64,000 nt of DNA from Notolepis coatsorum (GCA_963971535.1 OZ020598.1:86204122-86268121); one strand, 5' to 3'; shown: positions 35,206-46,926, counted from the first letter of the stretch. Notes: generated by a model from the letters alone, not told the origin. A program made the numbers and translations.

Positions 35206-36039
35206 TGTTTAATTAGGGGCGGTTCTGTATGCAAATGCTTACAATCGTGCACGAGCATAGACGGTAAGAACAATTGGTATTTATCAACACAGAGTGTGCA
35301 TACGACCTGTGCACGCATGGTTGATAAATCCAGATTTTTCTGTGCGTAGAGACATTCTAAATTCCATGCATAGGAATGAAAATATAACACTTTCTACGCA
35401 TTATTGAATGAGGGCCCAGGGCTCTTTGGTAGGGGAATTCACTGGTAGGGGGCCCATTGATGCTGAGACGCATACAAGCGGCCAGATGGTCTCCCTGCAG
35501 CCCGTTCCACAGGCCAGTCTTCACCTGTAAATGTGGAATCAATCACTAGACAGAGGGTGAGATTTGTGGCAAGTCAAATAACAAATCTGATTACAAATGA
35601 CTAGAGCTGACCTCGACTAGTCGAATAGTCGACTAATCGATTGAAAGGAGCCGTAGTCGACTGCCAAACTCTTAGTCGAATGCAAAAATAAAAATAATAA
35701 ATTGTTATAATAATAATATATATATATATATTTTTATATACATTTTTTTTATCATTCTTTCCAAAAGCAAAGCGGCCTAGAAGCGTGGCTAACGCTAATT
35801 GTGTGCATACCAGCGAGGCTAACTGCCTAAGAAAACGGGCACATGTGCACTGAAAGAGGATTTCACCTGTATAATGAACACACTAGACAAATATCAAGAT
35901 GTATCCATCTGTGGCCCAATTGCATGCTTTCGCAGCACCCCCACAGCCCAAATGGAATGATAAAAAAAAGATATATAAAACAAATTCAGGGGGTAGTCTA
36001 GTTCAGAGCAGCAGCGCTCATGATTTAGCAGCGGCGCAT
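35206..36039. other. Unassigned repeat-rich stretch
   Basis: Contains a GACTAGTCGAATAGTCGACT segment (about 35612-35680) that looks like a hAT terminus, a TA-rich tract (35715-35760), and no ORF I can support. Confidence 0.4.
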
Positions 36040-36176
36040 ATATGGGAAACACTGAGGTGGTTGGCAGGGATGGGGGTCTTGATGGCCCTCTCGTTGTTGT
36101 CCCTGTCAAAATGGGCATAAAAGTAGTTTAGGTCGTCTGGGAGGGATGGGTCAGTGATCGGGGGGTGGCATGTTTG
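36040..36176 (-). pseudogene. Short LINE ORF fragment
   Basis: Minus-strand residues DPSLPDDLNYFYAHFDRDN match the linker between endonuclease and RT found in fish CR1/Rex-like LINEs. Nothing else of the element remains. Confidence 0.55.
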
Positions 36177-36332
36177 GTACTTGTGCTGTATAATGACAAT
36201 ACATTTGAATCTAATGAAGTAACATAATAACCGTATCTATAAAATAGCCAGAATCAGTGGAAAGAAAGATATAAAGATAAATATTATGATACCCACCTCC
36301 CTGACAATCTCTTGTCTTTGTTTTATGTTGTT
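36177..36332 (+). other. Unit spacer after exon 6, right end
   Basis: GTGCTGTATAATGACAATAC, ATTTGAATCTAATG and the block before the next (TCAC)n resume here. Confidence 0.65.
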
Positions 36333-36532
36333 ATTATTATTATTATTTTGCTGATTAAACGTATATGTATAATGTATATTCATTGATTCACTCGTATACC
36401 AAAATTCATTTGAATTGAAAATTTTTGCTTTTCGCATCAAATATTGATATGCGATACATTTCTATTAATTAACTATAAAGTCTTGAATTAATTCGATTAA
36501 ATTAATGTTTAATCAAGTCCCACCACTAGTTG
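36333..36532. mobile_element. Short hAT-like insertion
   Basis: About 200 bp split the sequence TTTTATGTTGTTATACAAAT found in other units, with TTGTTAT on both sides. The right end is the complement of CTAGTGGTGGGACTTGATTA, a recognisable hAT terminus. The left end is a TAT repeat. Confidence 0.6.
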
Positions 36533-36548
36533 TTATACAAATAAATAT

Positions 36549-36627
36549 TCACTCACTCACTCACTCACTCACTCACTCACTCACTCACTCACTCACTCAC
36601 TCACTCACTCACTCACTCACTCACTCA
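36549..36627 (+). repeat. (TCAC)n microsatellite, unit 4
   Basis: TCAC tract upstream of exon 7. The ATGCTATCATGG segment that follows the tract elsewhere is deleted here. Confidence 0.95.
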
Positions 36628-36736
36628 ATCTTTCAGCTGAACATGTTACAATATCAGTGATTGTTGACAATGGGTGAAATACCAAAGTTAAGCAATGTTT
36701 GACTTTCATAACATGTTCACTGCCTCTTTGTACCAG

Positions 36737-36982
36737 ATCTTCTGCTAGAAACTCTTCAGAGGCTGGACACAGATCATCTGAAGAGGTTTCAGTCTTCTCT
36801 GACCACTGACCTGCTGCCTGGCTGTCCTACTATCCCTGAGAGCCAGCTGGAGAACACTGACATGAAGACCACAGTGGATCAGATGGTGGAGGCATACGGC
36901 TCTGAGGGAGCTGTGAAGATCACAGTGGAAAGTCTGCAGAGGATGGGATTGTTTGATAATGCTGAGATTTTAAAGTGTAAAG
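36737..36982 (+). CDS. PYD exon 7 (class A)
   Basis: An 82-codon phase 1-1 exon, close to the class A consensus: LLLETLQRLDTDHLKRFQSS, VDQMVEAYGSEGAVKIT and SLQRMGLFDNAEILKCK. Replacements are E-to-Q in helix 1, T-to-A before YGS and C-to-F near the end. Acceptor TTTGTACCAG, donor GTAATG. It is 239 bp upstream of its class B partner, exon 8. Confidence 0.86.
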
Positions 36983-37221
36983 GTAATGTATCGTATCTGT
37001 TCATTAAATGCATGTTTACAAAAAAGCGTAATAATTTGCTTATGATCAATGATGGCAATTATTTCATGTCATAGACAAAGGAGAATATTTAGATAAACCT
37101 TAATTATTTTAACTTAAAAACACATTGGTGAAAAGATCTTTTTAAAAGATTGCATAAATAAAAAAATTAAAAAATTAAGAAGAAATTTACAGGTAACATT
37201 AAAAGTCTATTGATTTCTCAG

Positions 37222-37509
37222 ATGTGCTGCTGGAAGCGTTTGAGGGGCTGAAAACAGATAGTCTGAAGAGGTTTCAGTCTTCTCTGACCACTGACCTGCT
37301 GCCTGGCTGTCCTACCATCCCTGAGAGCCAGCTGGAGAATACTGACATGAAGACCACAGTGGATCAGATGGTGGAGACATACGGCTCTGAGGGAGCTGTG
37401 AGGATCACAGTGGAGAGTCTGAAGAGGATGAGGTGCTTTCGTCCTAATGAGAAGTCACCACAGTGTTTTGAGAGGTTACTACAGTATGTGGAGAGGTTAA
37501 GGATTAAAG
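37222..37509 (+). CDS. PYD exon 8 (class B)
   Basis: A 96-codon phase 1-1 exon. Its first complete residues are VLLEAFEGLKTDSLKRFQ, so helix 1 differs (LETL to LEAF). The end reads SEGAVRITVESLKRM, then RCFRPNEKSPQCFERLLQY and VERLRIK. It has the same length as exon 4. Acceptor TTTCTCAG, donor GTAAGA. Confidence 0.86.
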
Positions 37510-37821
37510 GTAAGAAAAGAACATCTGCATTTCAAATACAAACGACAGTAAGCTTGTTGAATGTATTGTGAGAACTACCTCTACCTCTGTTGAACAATAC
37601 ATTTCCAAACTTGGTGACCTCATGGAAACCAAGGACCTCAACATCAACCCCATCAACATTATATATTTATATTTTCTGCATATGCATATCCATAATATCT
37701 GTCTGCATATAATCCTCCCATATTCCTACTTATACACCTGCATATAACCCATATACAGTAACTCTGTATGGTAGCATGTACAATAATGCTGTACATACCG
37801 TATATATATATATATATATAT
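37510..37821 (+). other. Unit spacer after exon 8, left part
   Basis: Common spacer up to a TA run, where a hAT-like element is inserted. It continues at 46927. Confidence 0.7.
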
Positions 37822-38011
37822 TAAGGCTGTCAAAGTTAACACGTCATTAACGCGCTAACGCACAATTCTGTTAACGCCACCATTTTTTTGCGCGCGATTA
37901 GCGGTTTAGAATTTTTTTTTATTATTATTATTATAATTCTTTTTTTTAATAGACTTCACTCATGTGTATTATTGATACTCTCATTGATACTATGTTTGTT
38001 TCTGACTCAAA

Positions 38012-38843
<832 letters not shown>

Positions 38844-38860
38844 ATGTTTCTTGTTGATTG
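38844..38860. repeat. Target-site duplication, left, full-length L1
   Basis: ATGTTTCTTGTTGATTG is repeated exactly at 46324-46340 right after the A tract. Confidence 0.97.
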
Positions 38861-39024
38861 GCTGAGCGATCATGGAGTAGACGTGTTTTCACATGAGCTC
38901 CCTTCTACCGTGCTGAATATACGTTTCTCCCCATTAGTCTTTATTTTATTTTTATTTGTTTTTTATCTGTTTGCTAGGTCGTCGTGTTTAGTATACATTC
39001 ATCAACTTTTTTCGACTTTCTACG

Positions 39025-39978
39025 ATGGCGGGGGTGGAAACCAGAGCCATGAAAGAATTAGGCACGACACCGACACCGCCGAGCATGGCCGTACCGTCTC
39101 CCGCTGTCGGGGAGTTAAGCGAAGCTGTGCTCTTGGTCATGACCAAGCTACACGCAGACTCTGAGACACGCATCGCTGAAGCACAGAAGAAAGTACACGC
39201 AGACTCTGAGGCACGCATCGCTGAAGCACAGAAGAAAGTGTTGGCGGATTTCTGTATCAGCCTCCGTCGTGAGATATCAGAAGAAATACGGCTGGCGGTA
39301 GTCCCGCTGACAGACAAGATGGAGACGATTCACGCTGCCTCATCGGCTAATGCTAACGAACTAGCCATGCTAACGACGGAGGTATCATCACAGTGTGAGA
39401 AGATGGCGGGTCTTGAATCCGCCCTGCTGGCTAGGCAGGCTGAAGTCAACAAACTACAGTCGGCGATGGAGGAGATGCAGTCCCGGGATAGACGCCACAA
39501 CGTCAGGATTGTTGGAGTACCGGAGACCAGCGGTGAAGGCCGTCTCTCTGAGACCATGCCCGAACTGCTGCAGAAGATACTAGGGACGGACGTCCTCCCC
39601 TCGCCTCCTATCTGTGAGTCGGCCTACAGAGCGGGCAGGTTTTCTCCCGGCGTGAACAAAGAACCGAGGCCCATCATAGTCAAGCTGAACAGACTCCAAC
39701 AGAGAGAAATCATCATGCGGTCGGCTCGTACCAGAAGGGGTACTCTGAGGCTTGGCGATCACAAAGTGGCCATTTTCGAGGACTTTACACCGGAGGTTCA
39801 AGCTCAGAGAGCCGAGTACAAGGTGGTCCTGACTAAGCTATGGAGACTAGGCCTGAGGCCCACGTTATTCGCTCCCGCGAAACTATCTGTGTTGGAGAAG
39901 GTCGGTGGTCAGCGTTTGTTTTGGTCGTTGGCTAAAGCGAAGGAATATCTCGCGAAGACACCCGAGTCTGTTGCTTGA
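39025..39978 (+). CDS. L1-type ORF1 protein, intact
   Basis: 317 residues. A hydrophobic-poor N-terminus is followed by two near-identical heptad-like repeats (HADSETRIAEAQKKV and HADSEARIAEAQKKV, about residues 44-73). A long coiled coil runs to about residue 150. The RRM start RDRRHNVRIVGVPE lies near residue 154, and the C-terminal domain with YKVVLTKLWRLGLRPTLF follows near 270-290. It is the length of other L1 ORF1 proteins (about 340). In L1s it binds element RNA as a trimer and acts as a nucleic acid chaperone. The ATG chosen is the first in frame and sits in GCGATGGC. No zinc knuckle is present. Confidence 0.9.
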   Translation: MAGVETRAMKELGTTPTPPSMAVPSPAVGELSEAVLLVMTKLHADSETRIAEAQKKVHADSEARIAEAQKKVLADFCISLRREISEEIRLAVVPLTDKMETIHAASSANANELAMLTTEVSSQCEKMAGLESALLARQAEVNKLQSAMEEMQSRDRRHNVRIVGVPETSGEGRLSETMPELLQKILGTDVLPSPPICESAYRAGRFSPGVNKEPRPIIVKLNRLQQREIIMRSARTRRGTLRLGDHKVAIFEDFTPEVQAQRAEYKVVLTKLWRLGLRPTLFAPAKLSVLEKVGGQRLFWSLAKAKEYLAKTPESVA

Positions 39979-42016
39979 TATCTATGGAGGGTGAGTGACT
40001 TGGCGGTTTGGGCCTATATACATTGATTAGGTCGACTATTCACAAACACTTGCTGTCATGCCCAGACATGCTAACTGTCCTCTGCCCATCCAACTAGCGG
40101 GGCTTCCCAATGACTTCTGTTACTTGCTAAAGCTGACCTCATGGTCGTACTTGTGTATCGCCTCTTTGGAAGCTAACGAGCTAGCTGAACAATGTACATA
40201 GTAGGCTAACGTGCTATCCGGATTCGTCACTAGCTTACGCGCTAGCCTCGGGCTAGCCAGCGGGCTTCGACTATGGTCTGCGCTGAGACATTCGTTAATG
40301 GTTACGTATTTTGGTTGCTGTTGCTGTTCAAAGGGACATTGGTTTGCACAGTTCAAGAGTGACCGAGTCCCTAACTAACTTCTGGTATGCTTTTTATTTT
40401 TATATCCAGGTTGTTTTGAGCTTTGGTGATCCAAAGTAGATGCCAAGGTCGGTTGAATATGCATAAACAATATTTGATAACAGGTTGGGTCGGGTATGGC
40501 TTGCACTTAATGGCTATATGGTTATATGGCTTGCACTCTAGCCATTACCCTCTCTTCCTTTCCTTTTTCTTTCCTATTGTCGCTGTTTTTATGTCATCTA
40601 TATGCGCGATTTAAATGTGATCCGGTTCTACCTTGGACTAACTGCTGACTCGCCTTAATTTTGTTTTGAATTTTCCGTGAGGCACTTATGCTATAACGTT
40701 GATACATTAATATGCAGACTCCAAGGTAGATGGTTACAGGTTGATGTTGAGTAATTATATAATAATTAGTGTCGCTGTTTTAAGGGCAATTGAATGAGCA
40801 ATTAACCTGTGACCCGAACCTGCCTTAGACTATCGGCTGGGATGCTTTAATTTAATTTTGTATTGAATTTTCCTATATGTTTTAATGGCATTTGAATGAG
40901 CAATTTAACTGTGATCCGATCCTACCTTGGACTAACTGCTGATCTGCCTTGAATGTGTTTTGAGTTTTCCGTGATCCACTTATGCTATAACGTTGCGACA
41001 TTAATGTGCAGACTCCAAGGTAGTTGGTTACAGGGTTGATGCTGAGTAATTATATAATAATTAGTGTCGCTGTTTTAAGGGCATTTGAATGAGCAATTTA
41101 ACTGTGATTCGATCCTACCTTGGACTAACTGCTCCGACCGATATCTTTATTGAAACAATGTATGATGACAGGTGGTGTCAGGTGTTGCCTATTACCATCC
41201 CCGGATTGATTAATGAATGATTGTGTTTAATTCTATTCTTACATAGGTTAGGTCATTTCAGCCGTTGTGCCTGATCAGAGGGACGGCTAAAGGGGTGCAC
41301 TTTGACCATAACCTTTTTTTTCCCTTCCTCCTTTTTTTTGTCATTGTTTAATTGACACTGTTCACACAATTTTGCACAATTAACCTGTGACCCGAACCTG
41401 CCTTAGACTATCGGCTGGGATGCTTTAATTTAATTTTGTATTGAATTTTCCTATACCTTTTTGGGCTATAACAATGTGATGTTGAAGCGCAGATTCGGAA
41501 ATAGAGGGCTGCAGGTTGATGCGGAGTTATTATTTAATAATGGCTATTTTTACCATTATGGTTGTCTCATGTTGGGGCCAGGGCTCAGGTGGTTTTCGAC
41601 CGATATCTTTATTGAATTTTATTTTATTATTATTTGTGTTTATTGGACTAGTGGGGGTTTACTCAGGGGTTTATCTAGAGGGGGGTGGGAGTGGGAAGCG
41701 TCTTATTGATCCATGTCTCTAGTGGGAAGTGATAGGAAGATGACCATCCTCAGTGGATGGGGCATAGGGTGGGGATTGGAGAGTGGGTATAGAGGAACTT
41801 ATAGTAGGACGGGTGGGTTAGGGTTTAGAGTAGAAGGAGGGGGGGCTGTAGCTGGGGTGGTATTTTTATGTGTTCTATGTACTGTTGTCTTATATATGTG
41901 TAAGTGTTCCTCCTCTGAACTCCTGGGATTGACCGTCCGGGCCCGCCGGGATCGGCACCTCTGTACTCAGCCTGGCTGCACGGGTATGTTCTCTACGCAC
42001 TTATACAAGCTCGACC
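39979..42016 (+). other. Unusually long inter-ORF region with internal repeats
   Basis: Two kilobases separate ORF1 and ORF2, in contrast to tens of bases in mammalian L1. Repeated modules include CCTACCTTGGACTAACTGCT (40626, 40921, 41114), ATAATTAGTGTCGCTGTTTT (twice) and CGAACCTGCCTTAGACTATC (twice), in a pattern of partial tandem duplication of about 295 bp. A 103-codon frame at 41713-42024 overlaps the ORF2 start and has one membrane-like stretch, but nothing supports it as a gene. Confidence 0.85.
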
Positions 42017-45000
42017 ATGGCTAAATTGAATATTTTAATTTGGAACGCAGGAGGGCTTAACGCCCCACACAAGCGTGCCAGTGTCCTTTGGCTATTGAAG
42101 AGGAGAAATATTGACCTTGCTCTCCTTAGTGAGACGCATTTAATGGTAGGTGACGTGTCAAGACTGGCAAATCGGCAATATCACGTTATCTCCGCATCCT
42201 CAGCCGATGATAAGACGAAAGGAGTAGTCATAGTTACAAGACGTAACCTTGATATCAAAATCTTGGATGTATGGTCGGACACGGAGGGAAGGATTACTAT
42301 AGCAAAAGTTGAATTCTTGCATAGGAAGATGGCTATAATAGCATTGTATGCTCCTAACACATTTGATTCAGCGTTCTATAATACAATCACGAAGAATATG
42401 TTGGAACTTAATGGATACGCTCTCATTGTGGGTGGCGATTTTAATGCGTGCTGGGATGCGGAGATGGATAGGTCTGGGCCCTCTGAAACGAGCGACCAGA
42501 AACGGGCCTCTAAGGCCCTCAGGATGTGGGCCAAAGACACGGGGCTCTCAGACCTCTGGCGCTTATGCAACCCCACCCTCAGAGATTACTCTCACCTGTC
42601 AGCCAGACACAAAAGCTTCTCTCGAATTGACTATGCATTCGCGTCCCCTAATATGTTTGATAGTTTCGATGTCTCATTGGTTCCCTTGGCTCTCTCAGAC
42701 CACAAGGGGATTTTCCTTACGGCAACCTTTGGCAGGCTCTCCGCAAGAGCTCCCAGATGGCGTTTTAATTCGACCTTGCTAAAGAACGATGACTTCTGTT
42801 CTGAGTTCAGGAGTAAACTAGCAGAATTTTTGCAGATCAACGTTGGCACAGTAGAAGACCCTAGGGTCCTGTGGAACGCATTGAAAGGATTCATCAGGGG
42901 TCATGTCACACTATTTGCCTCCAATTTGCGAAAATCCCGGTCAAAAAAGCTAGAAGGACTGGAATCATTATATGCGGACCTATACGCATCCTTGCAAACT
43001 GACTATAATGAACGACTAAACACACAACGTAAGATAGTCAAAAAAGAAATAAACTCCATACTTAAACAACAGTCTGAGTTTTTGATACATAGGACAAGAC
43101 AAAATTACTATTTTCACGGCTCCAGACCTAGCCATCTATTGGCAATGAAAATACGCTCAAATGATCATTTCTCAGATATCCCCTCGATTAGGACGAGCCA
43201 GGGTGCAGTCACTACTGATTCGAAAAAGATCAATGACACTTTTAAAGAGTTTTACTCACAGTTATATAGCTCAGAGGGTAATCTGGATGACTCTAGATTT
43301 GAATCGTTCATTGGCGGGCTTGAGATACCCCACATTTCTGAGGAAGAGGCCAAGGAACTGGGGAGACCGATTACTCTCGTAGAATTGAGGGAGACTATTG
43401 TTGAAATGCAGAGGGGTAAGGCGCCAGGCTGGGATGGTATTCCACCCGAAGTGTATTTAGCTTTCTGGGACCAACTGGGTCCATTGATGCTCGATATGAT
43501 CAATTACGCTATCGAACAAGGGGAGTTCTCAAGAGATGTCAATATGGCGTTGATTTCTTTACTTCTCAAAAAGGACAAAGATCCCAATGATTGTGGTAGC
43601 TATAGACCCTTGAGTCTTCTCGGGGCCGATTTAAAGGTGTTTGCCAAGGTGCTGGCCCGTCGCCTGCAGAGATTTATGTCTGTATTGGTACACTGCGATC
43701 AAACTGGTTTTATCCCGGGGCGTCTGGCTGCAGATAATCTTAGGAGGCTGTTGCATGTAATCGATAACAGTAAAGACAATACAACTCCATCCACAGTTCT
43801 GTCTTTGGATGCCATGAAGGCGTTTGACAGACTTGAGTGGTCATACCTGTGGAAGGTACTTGAGGTCATGGGTCTTGGAAAGAGTTTTATTCATATGATT
43901 AAAGTCCTGTATGCCTCGCCGTCTGCGATGATACTGACAGGCAAAAACTGTTCCACACTCTTTCCAGTCTCCAGATCTTCTAGACAGGGTTGCCCTCTGA
44001 GCCCGGGACTGTTCGCGCTTTCCCTCGAACCTTTGGCCCAATTTATTAGGCAATCGGAGGACATCGTCCCCATAATGGTCAACAATACTCCACACAAAAT
44101 TGCTCTCTATGCGGATGACCTGCTGATTTTCATGGACGACCCCTCCCGGTCGGCCACAAAATTATTGAGGATAATCGACGACTTTGGTAAATTGTCAGGT
44201 TTTATGATTAACTGGAACAAATCAGCCTGCCTACCTCTTAATGAACTGGCCAAGGCGGTACGACTGCCAGCTGATATCCCCATAGTAGAACATTTTAAAT
44301 ACCTGGGCATAGAGATATTCCCCACGCTGAACCAAACTACTAAGTACAACTTCACGGGTACTTATGATAAAATACGCCAGGATCTAGACAGGTGGTCGTC
44401 CCTTCCTAACTCCTTACAAGCCCGGGCTTCCATAATCAAAATGAACATCCTGCCTAGGATAAATTTTATTAGCTCAATGCTCCCCCTGCCCCCTCCAATA
44501 GACCACTGGCGCAAGGTACAATCGATGGTATCTAAGTTTGTCTGGAATAACAAACGCCCGAGAATCAAAAGGGCTACTACTCAACGTAGGAAACAAGATG
44601 GGGGCCTCGCAATCCCTGATTTTAAACTTTATTTCTGGTCCTTTTCACTGAGACCTCTGATGTGCTGGCTAGACCCTGTAGAGGCTGTATCGTGGCGCTC
44701 CTTAGAAGCGGCGGCGGTGTCTCCGCTAAGATTGCAGGATGTAGTGTACTCCACTGTCTCTATTGCGAAATGCCGGCTGAGGTATGGACCGATCATAACT
44801 CACGTGATCCAAACGTGGCGTAATGTACAGAGGTCGTGTGGGGTTAAATGCCCTTGGCACCTGGACTCTCCAATTTTTAATAACCAGCAATTACTTGTTG
44901 GACACAAGCCGGTTAATATTCCTCAATGGCAAAGGAGGGGAGTGCATACTCTGGAGGATATTTATGATAAGAACGGCCTCCGTGCGTTTCAGGACTTAAG

Positions 45001-45787
45001 AGAATTTTATGATCTTCCCGGCGAGTCCTTCTTTCTTTACCTTCAACTAAGGTCAGCACTGAGGGCGCATGGCGTACCGTGGGCTCAAGCCTTGCACCCA
45101 CACCCCTTCCTCAGGCTCATAGTGGACAGGACGACATCCAGAGGGTTTGTCTCAGACTTTTATACGCTCTTAATTCAATCCACGTATAAAAATTTATCAT
45201 TGGATACAATCTGGCGTGTGGATATCCCGGAGTTGGACCCCGAGTTTGACTGGGATGATGTTTGGGCAAATGTGGCATTATCTTCCCGCAACCCCAATCA
45301 CCAGCAAATTAATTTTAATTATATTCATAGGACCTATCTTACACCTAGGAAGCTATTTGCTATGGGACTGATAACCGACTCTCGGTGCACTTTGTGCTCT
45401 CAAAAGGCCACTGGCACTTATATGCATATGTATTGGGATTGCCCACCAGTGGCCCGCTTCTGGAGGTCAATAACGGACAAACTTTCAGATCTGTGTGGCT
45501 TAACTATCCCATTCGCAGCTGTTACGCTACTCCTGAACGATATAACGACACTACCCGCGTCCGTACAACTGAAAAGGGTTGTCCTGGCGGGCGTCACGGC
45601 AGCGAAGAAGCTAATAGCAATGAGATGGAAGGAGCCTGAGAAGCTTACAATGATTAACTGGTCCCTAACTCTATTGGATGTGATTTATCTTGAGATATCC
45701 ACAGCCCGGGTGATTGGGGTGGGGCAGGCTGGAATTGACCTGTGGTTCGCAGCAGCTGAGAAGGTAAAGACCGCAGTGTGCGGCTGA
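42017..45787 (+). CDS. L1-type ORF2: endonuclease and reverse transcriptase, intact
   Basis: A 1256-residue polyprotein, close to the 1275 of human L1 ORF2. An APE-type endonuclease fills about residues 1-235, with the Asn motif LIWNAGGLN, SETHL, the catalytic GGDFNA near 139, SRIDYAF and the final SDH near 230. A linker is followed by the RT: GKAPGWDGIPPEVY (about 470), SLDAMKAFDRLEW motif A (about 595), RQGCPLSPGLF motif B (about 656) and YADD (about 698), then FKYLGIEIF. The C-terminal zinc motif CTLCSQKATGTYMHMYWDCP lies near 1124. All catalytic residues expected for nicking and target-primed reverse transcription are present. Start: ATG in CCATGGC, the first residues preceding the conserved endonuclease strand. 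Confidence 0.95.
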   Translation: MAKLNILIWNAGGLNAPHKRASVLWLLKRRNIDLALLSETHLMVGDVSRLANRQYHVISASSADDKTKGVVIVTRRNLDIKILDVWSDTEGRITIAKVEFLHRKMAIIALYAPNTFDSAFYNTITKNMLELNGYALIVGGDFNACWDAEMDRSGPSETSDQKRASKALRMWAKDTGLSDLWRLCNPTLRDYSHLSARHKSFSRIDYAFASPNMFDSFDVSLVPLALSDHKGIFLTATFGRLSARAPRWRFNSTLLKNDDFCSEFRSKLAEFLQINVGTVEDPRVLWNALKGFIRGHVTLFASNLRKSRSKKLEGLESLYADLYASLQTDYNERLNTQRKIVKKEINSILKQQSEFLIHRTRQNYYFHGSRPSHLLAMKIRSNDHFSDIPSIRTSQGAVTTDSKKINDTFKEFYSQLYSSEGNLDDSRFESFIGGLEIPHISEEEAKELGRPITLVELRETIVEMQRGKAPGWDGIPPEVYLAFWDQLGPLMLDMINYAIEQGEFSRDVNMALISLLLKKDKDPNDCGSYRPLSLLGADLKVFAKVLARRLQRFMSVLVHCDQTGFIPGRLAADNLRRLLHVIDNSKDNTTPSTVLSLDAMKAFDRLEWSYLWKVLEVMGLGKSFIHMIKVLYASPSAMILTGKNCSTLFPVSRSSRQGCPLSPGLFALSLEPLAQFIRQSEDIVPIMVNNTPHKIALYADDLLIFMDDPSRSATKLLRIIDDFGKLSGFMINWNKSACLPLNELAKAVRLPADIPIVEHFKYLGIEIFPTLNQTTKYNFTGTYDKIRQDLDRWSSLPNSLQARASIIKMNILPRINFISSMLPLPPPIDHWRKVQSMVSKFVWNNKRPRIKRATTQRRKQDGGLAIPDFKLYFWSFSLRPLMCWLDPVEAVSWRSLEAAAVSPLRLQDVVYSTVSIAKCRLRYGPIITHVIQTWRNVQRSCGVKCPWHLDSPIFNNQQLLVGHKPVNIPQWQRRGVHTLEDIYDKNGLRAFQDLREFYDLPGESFFLYLQLRSALRAHGVPWAQALHPHPFLRLIVDRTTSRGFVSDFYTLLIQSTYKNLSLDTIWRVDIPELDPEFDWDDVWANVALSSRNPNHQQINFNYIHRTYLTPRKLFAMGLITDSRCTLCSQKATGTYMHMYWDCPPVARFWRSITDKLSDLCGLTIPFAAVTLLLNDITTLPASVQLKRVVLAGVTAAKKLIAMRWKEPEKLTMINWSLTLLDVIYLEISTARVIGVGQAGIDLWFAAAEKVKTAVCG

Positions 45788-46323
45788 GCGGGGTTGGGGT
45801 GCGTGTTCGGGTGAGTCCGGCGGTCTCTTGGGAGGGGGAGGAGGAAGTGTTTTTGTCTGTCTTGTCCCTTGTCTTGTCATCTTGAGTTTAGCTGGGGATA
45901 TTATGGGGGGGCAGCTATTTAACTAGTTCTTCACTGTTTGGCCACTTTTACACGGTCTCTGTGAGTCTATGGAACACCTACAGGTTTTTGTTTTTTCATG
46001 AAGGTTCATTGCTCTGGTTTCAGGTCGTGTTCCCCCAAAAAATGGTCCTTGTGGTGGGTTGGAGATGTACGTTTTATTAATATGGGGTCACACGGCCGGG
46101 AATCGGGACTGAACACTGGGAAAGACCATTTATTAGATAGTACCCCTTGGAATTAATTTAGTAGGTTGAACTCTGGTTTCTTTTCTCTTGTCTGTATAAT
46201 TGTTAGTCATTATTATTATTGTTTTTGTTATTTTCTTGTGAAGTTCTATGTATTGTGATTGTGGTTAATGTGTTGTCTTGTTTCGTGAGAATGTCAATAA
46301 AAAAATTTGATCAAAAAAAAAAA
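45788..46323 (+). other. L1 3'UTR carrying a relic of the TTAA element
   Basis: Between 45910 and 46145 it resembles the TTAA element at 28433: GTGAGTCTATGGAACAC near 45960 and a closing AAGACCATTTATTAGATAGT near 46122. AATAAA at 46295 precedes the A tract. Confidence 0.7.
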
Positions 46324-46340
46324 ATGTTTCTTGTTGATTG

Positions 46341-46468
46341 TCCTTACTGTTATTACTAATGTTATGATATTTTATTGCTTAATATATATGTTATTGTTTG
46401 TATGTTGAACTTGCTTTGGCAATAAGTATGTTAATATTTCATGCCAATAAAGCCTATTTGAATTGAAT

Positions 46469-46542
<74 letters not shown>
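46341..46542 (+). repeat. 3' end of the interrupted LINE plus (GA)n
   Basis: GCCAATAAAGCCTATTTG, a (TTGAA)n tail and then a (GA)n tract (46475-46542). The tail belongs to the LINE fragment at 38189. Confidence 0.75.
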
Positions 46543-46545
<3 letters not shown>

Positions 46546-46926
46546 GGGGGGGGGTGAGTCCTTAGCCCTTGTGTGGGTGAATGTAACAAATTCCTAACGT
46601 TTTCTTTCCCCTATTATTTCATGCACACTTTATTCATTGTTTTAAATTATTATTTTCTTTTAAGTTATTTTATGCATCACTCCGTTTTGAATTTGATGCA
46701 AATTTGCAATGCATGAGGGTCATCCTTTTGTGTTAAATGGCTGCATAAAGCAAGCATTTGTTGACTCTCATGTTGATAAGAGTATTACAACTTGAAAGAG
46801 ATCCGTTTAAGGTAGATTTAAAACAGATACAAAATATGTGATTAATTTGCGATTAATCGCGCGAATTAACTATGGACAATCATGCGATTAATCAGATTAA
46901 ATATTTTAATCGATTGACAGCACTAA

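Larger units (their letters stand above)
38861..46323 (+). mobile_element. Full-length L1-like LINE with two intact ORFs
   Basis: A 7463 bp element: a 164 bp 5'UTR starting GCTGAGCGATCATGG, ORF1, a 2038 bp spacer with internal repeats, ORF2, a 536 bp 3'UTR with AATAAA and an A tract. A perfect 17 bp target-site duplication and the absence of frame breaks over 4.7 kb of coding sequence point to a recent and possibly still competent insertion. The L1 assignment follows from ORF1 type (coiled coil plus RRM) and the APE/RT/zf-RVT order. A Tx1-like subgroup is possible. Confidence 0.93.

Noticed and set aside
41713-42024. Possible small protein gene upstream of ORF2
   Set aside because: It has Gly-rich low complexity and an overlap with ORF2 but no conserved feature. 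It is kept only as an observation.
42348-42782. A second frame of 144 codons inside the LINE ORF2
   Set aside because: It is a shadow of the conserved endonuclease frame with no motif of its own.
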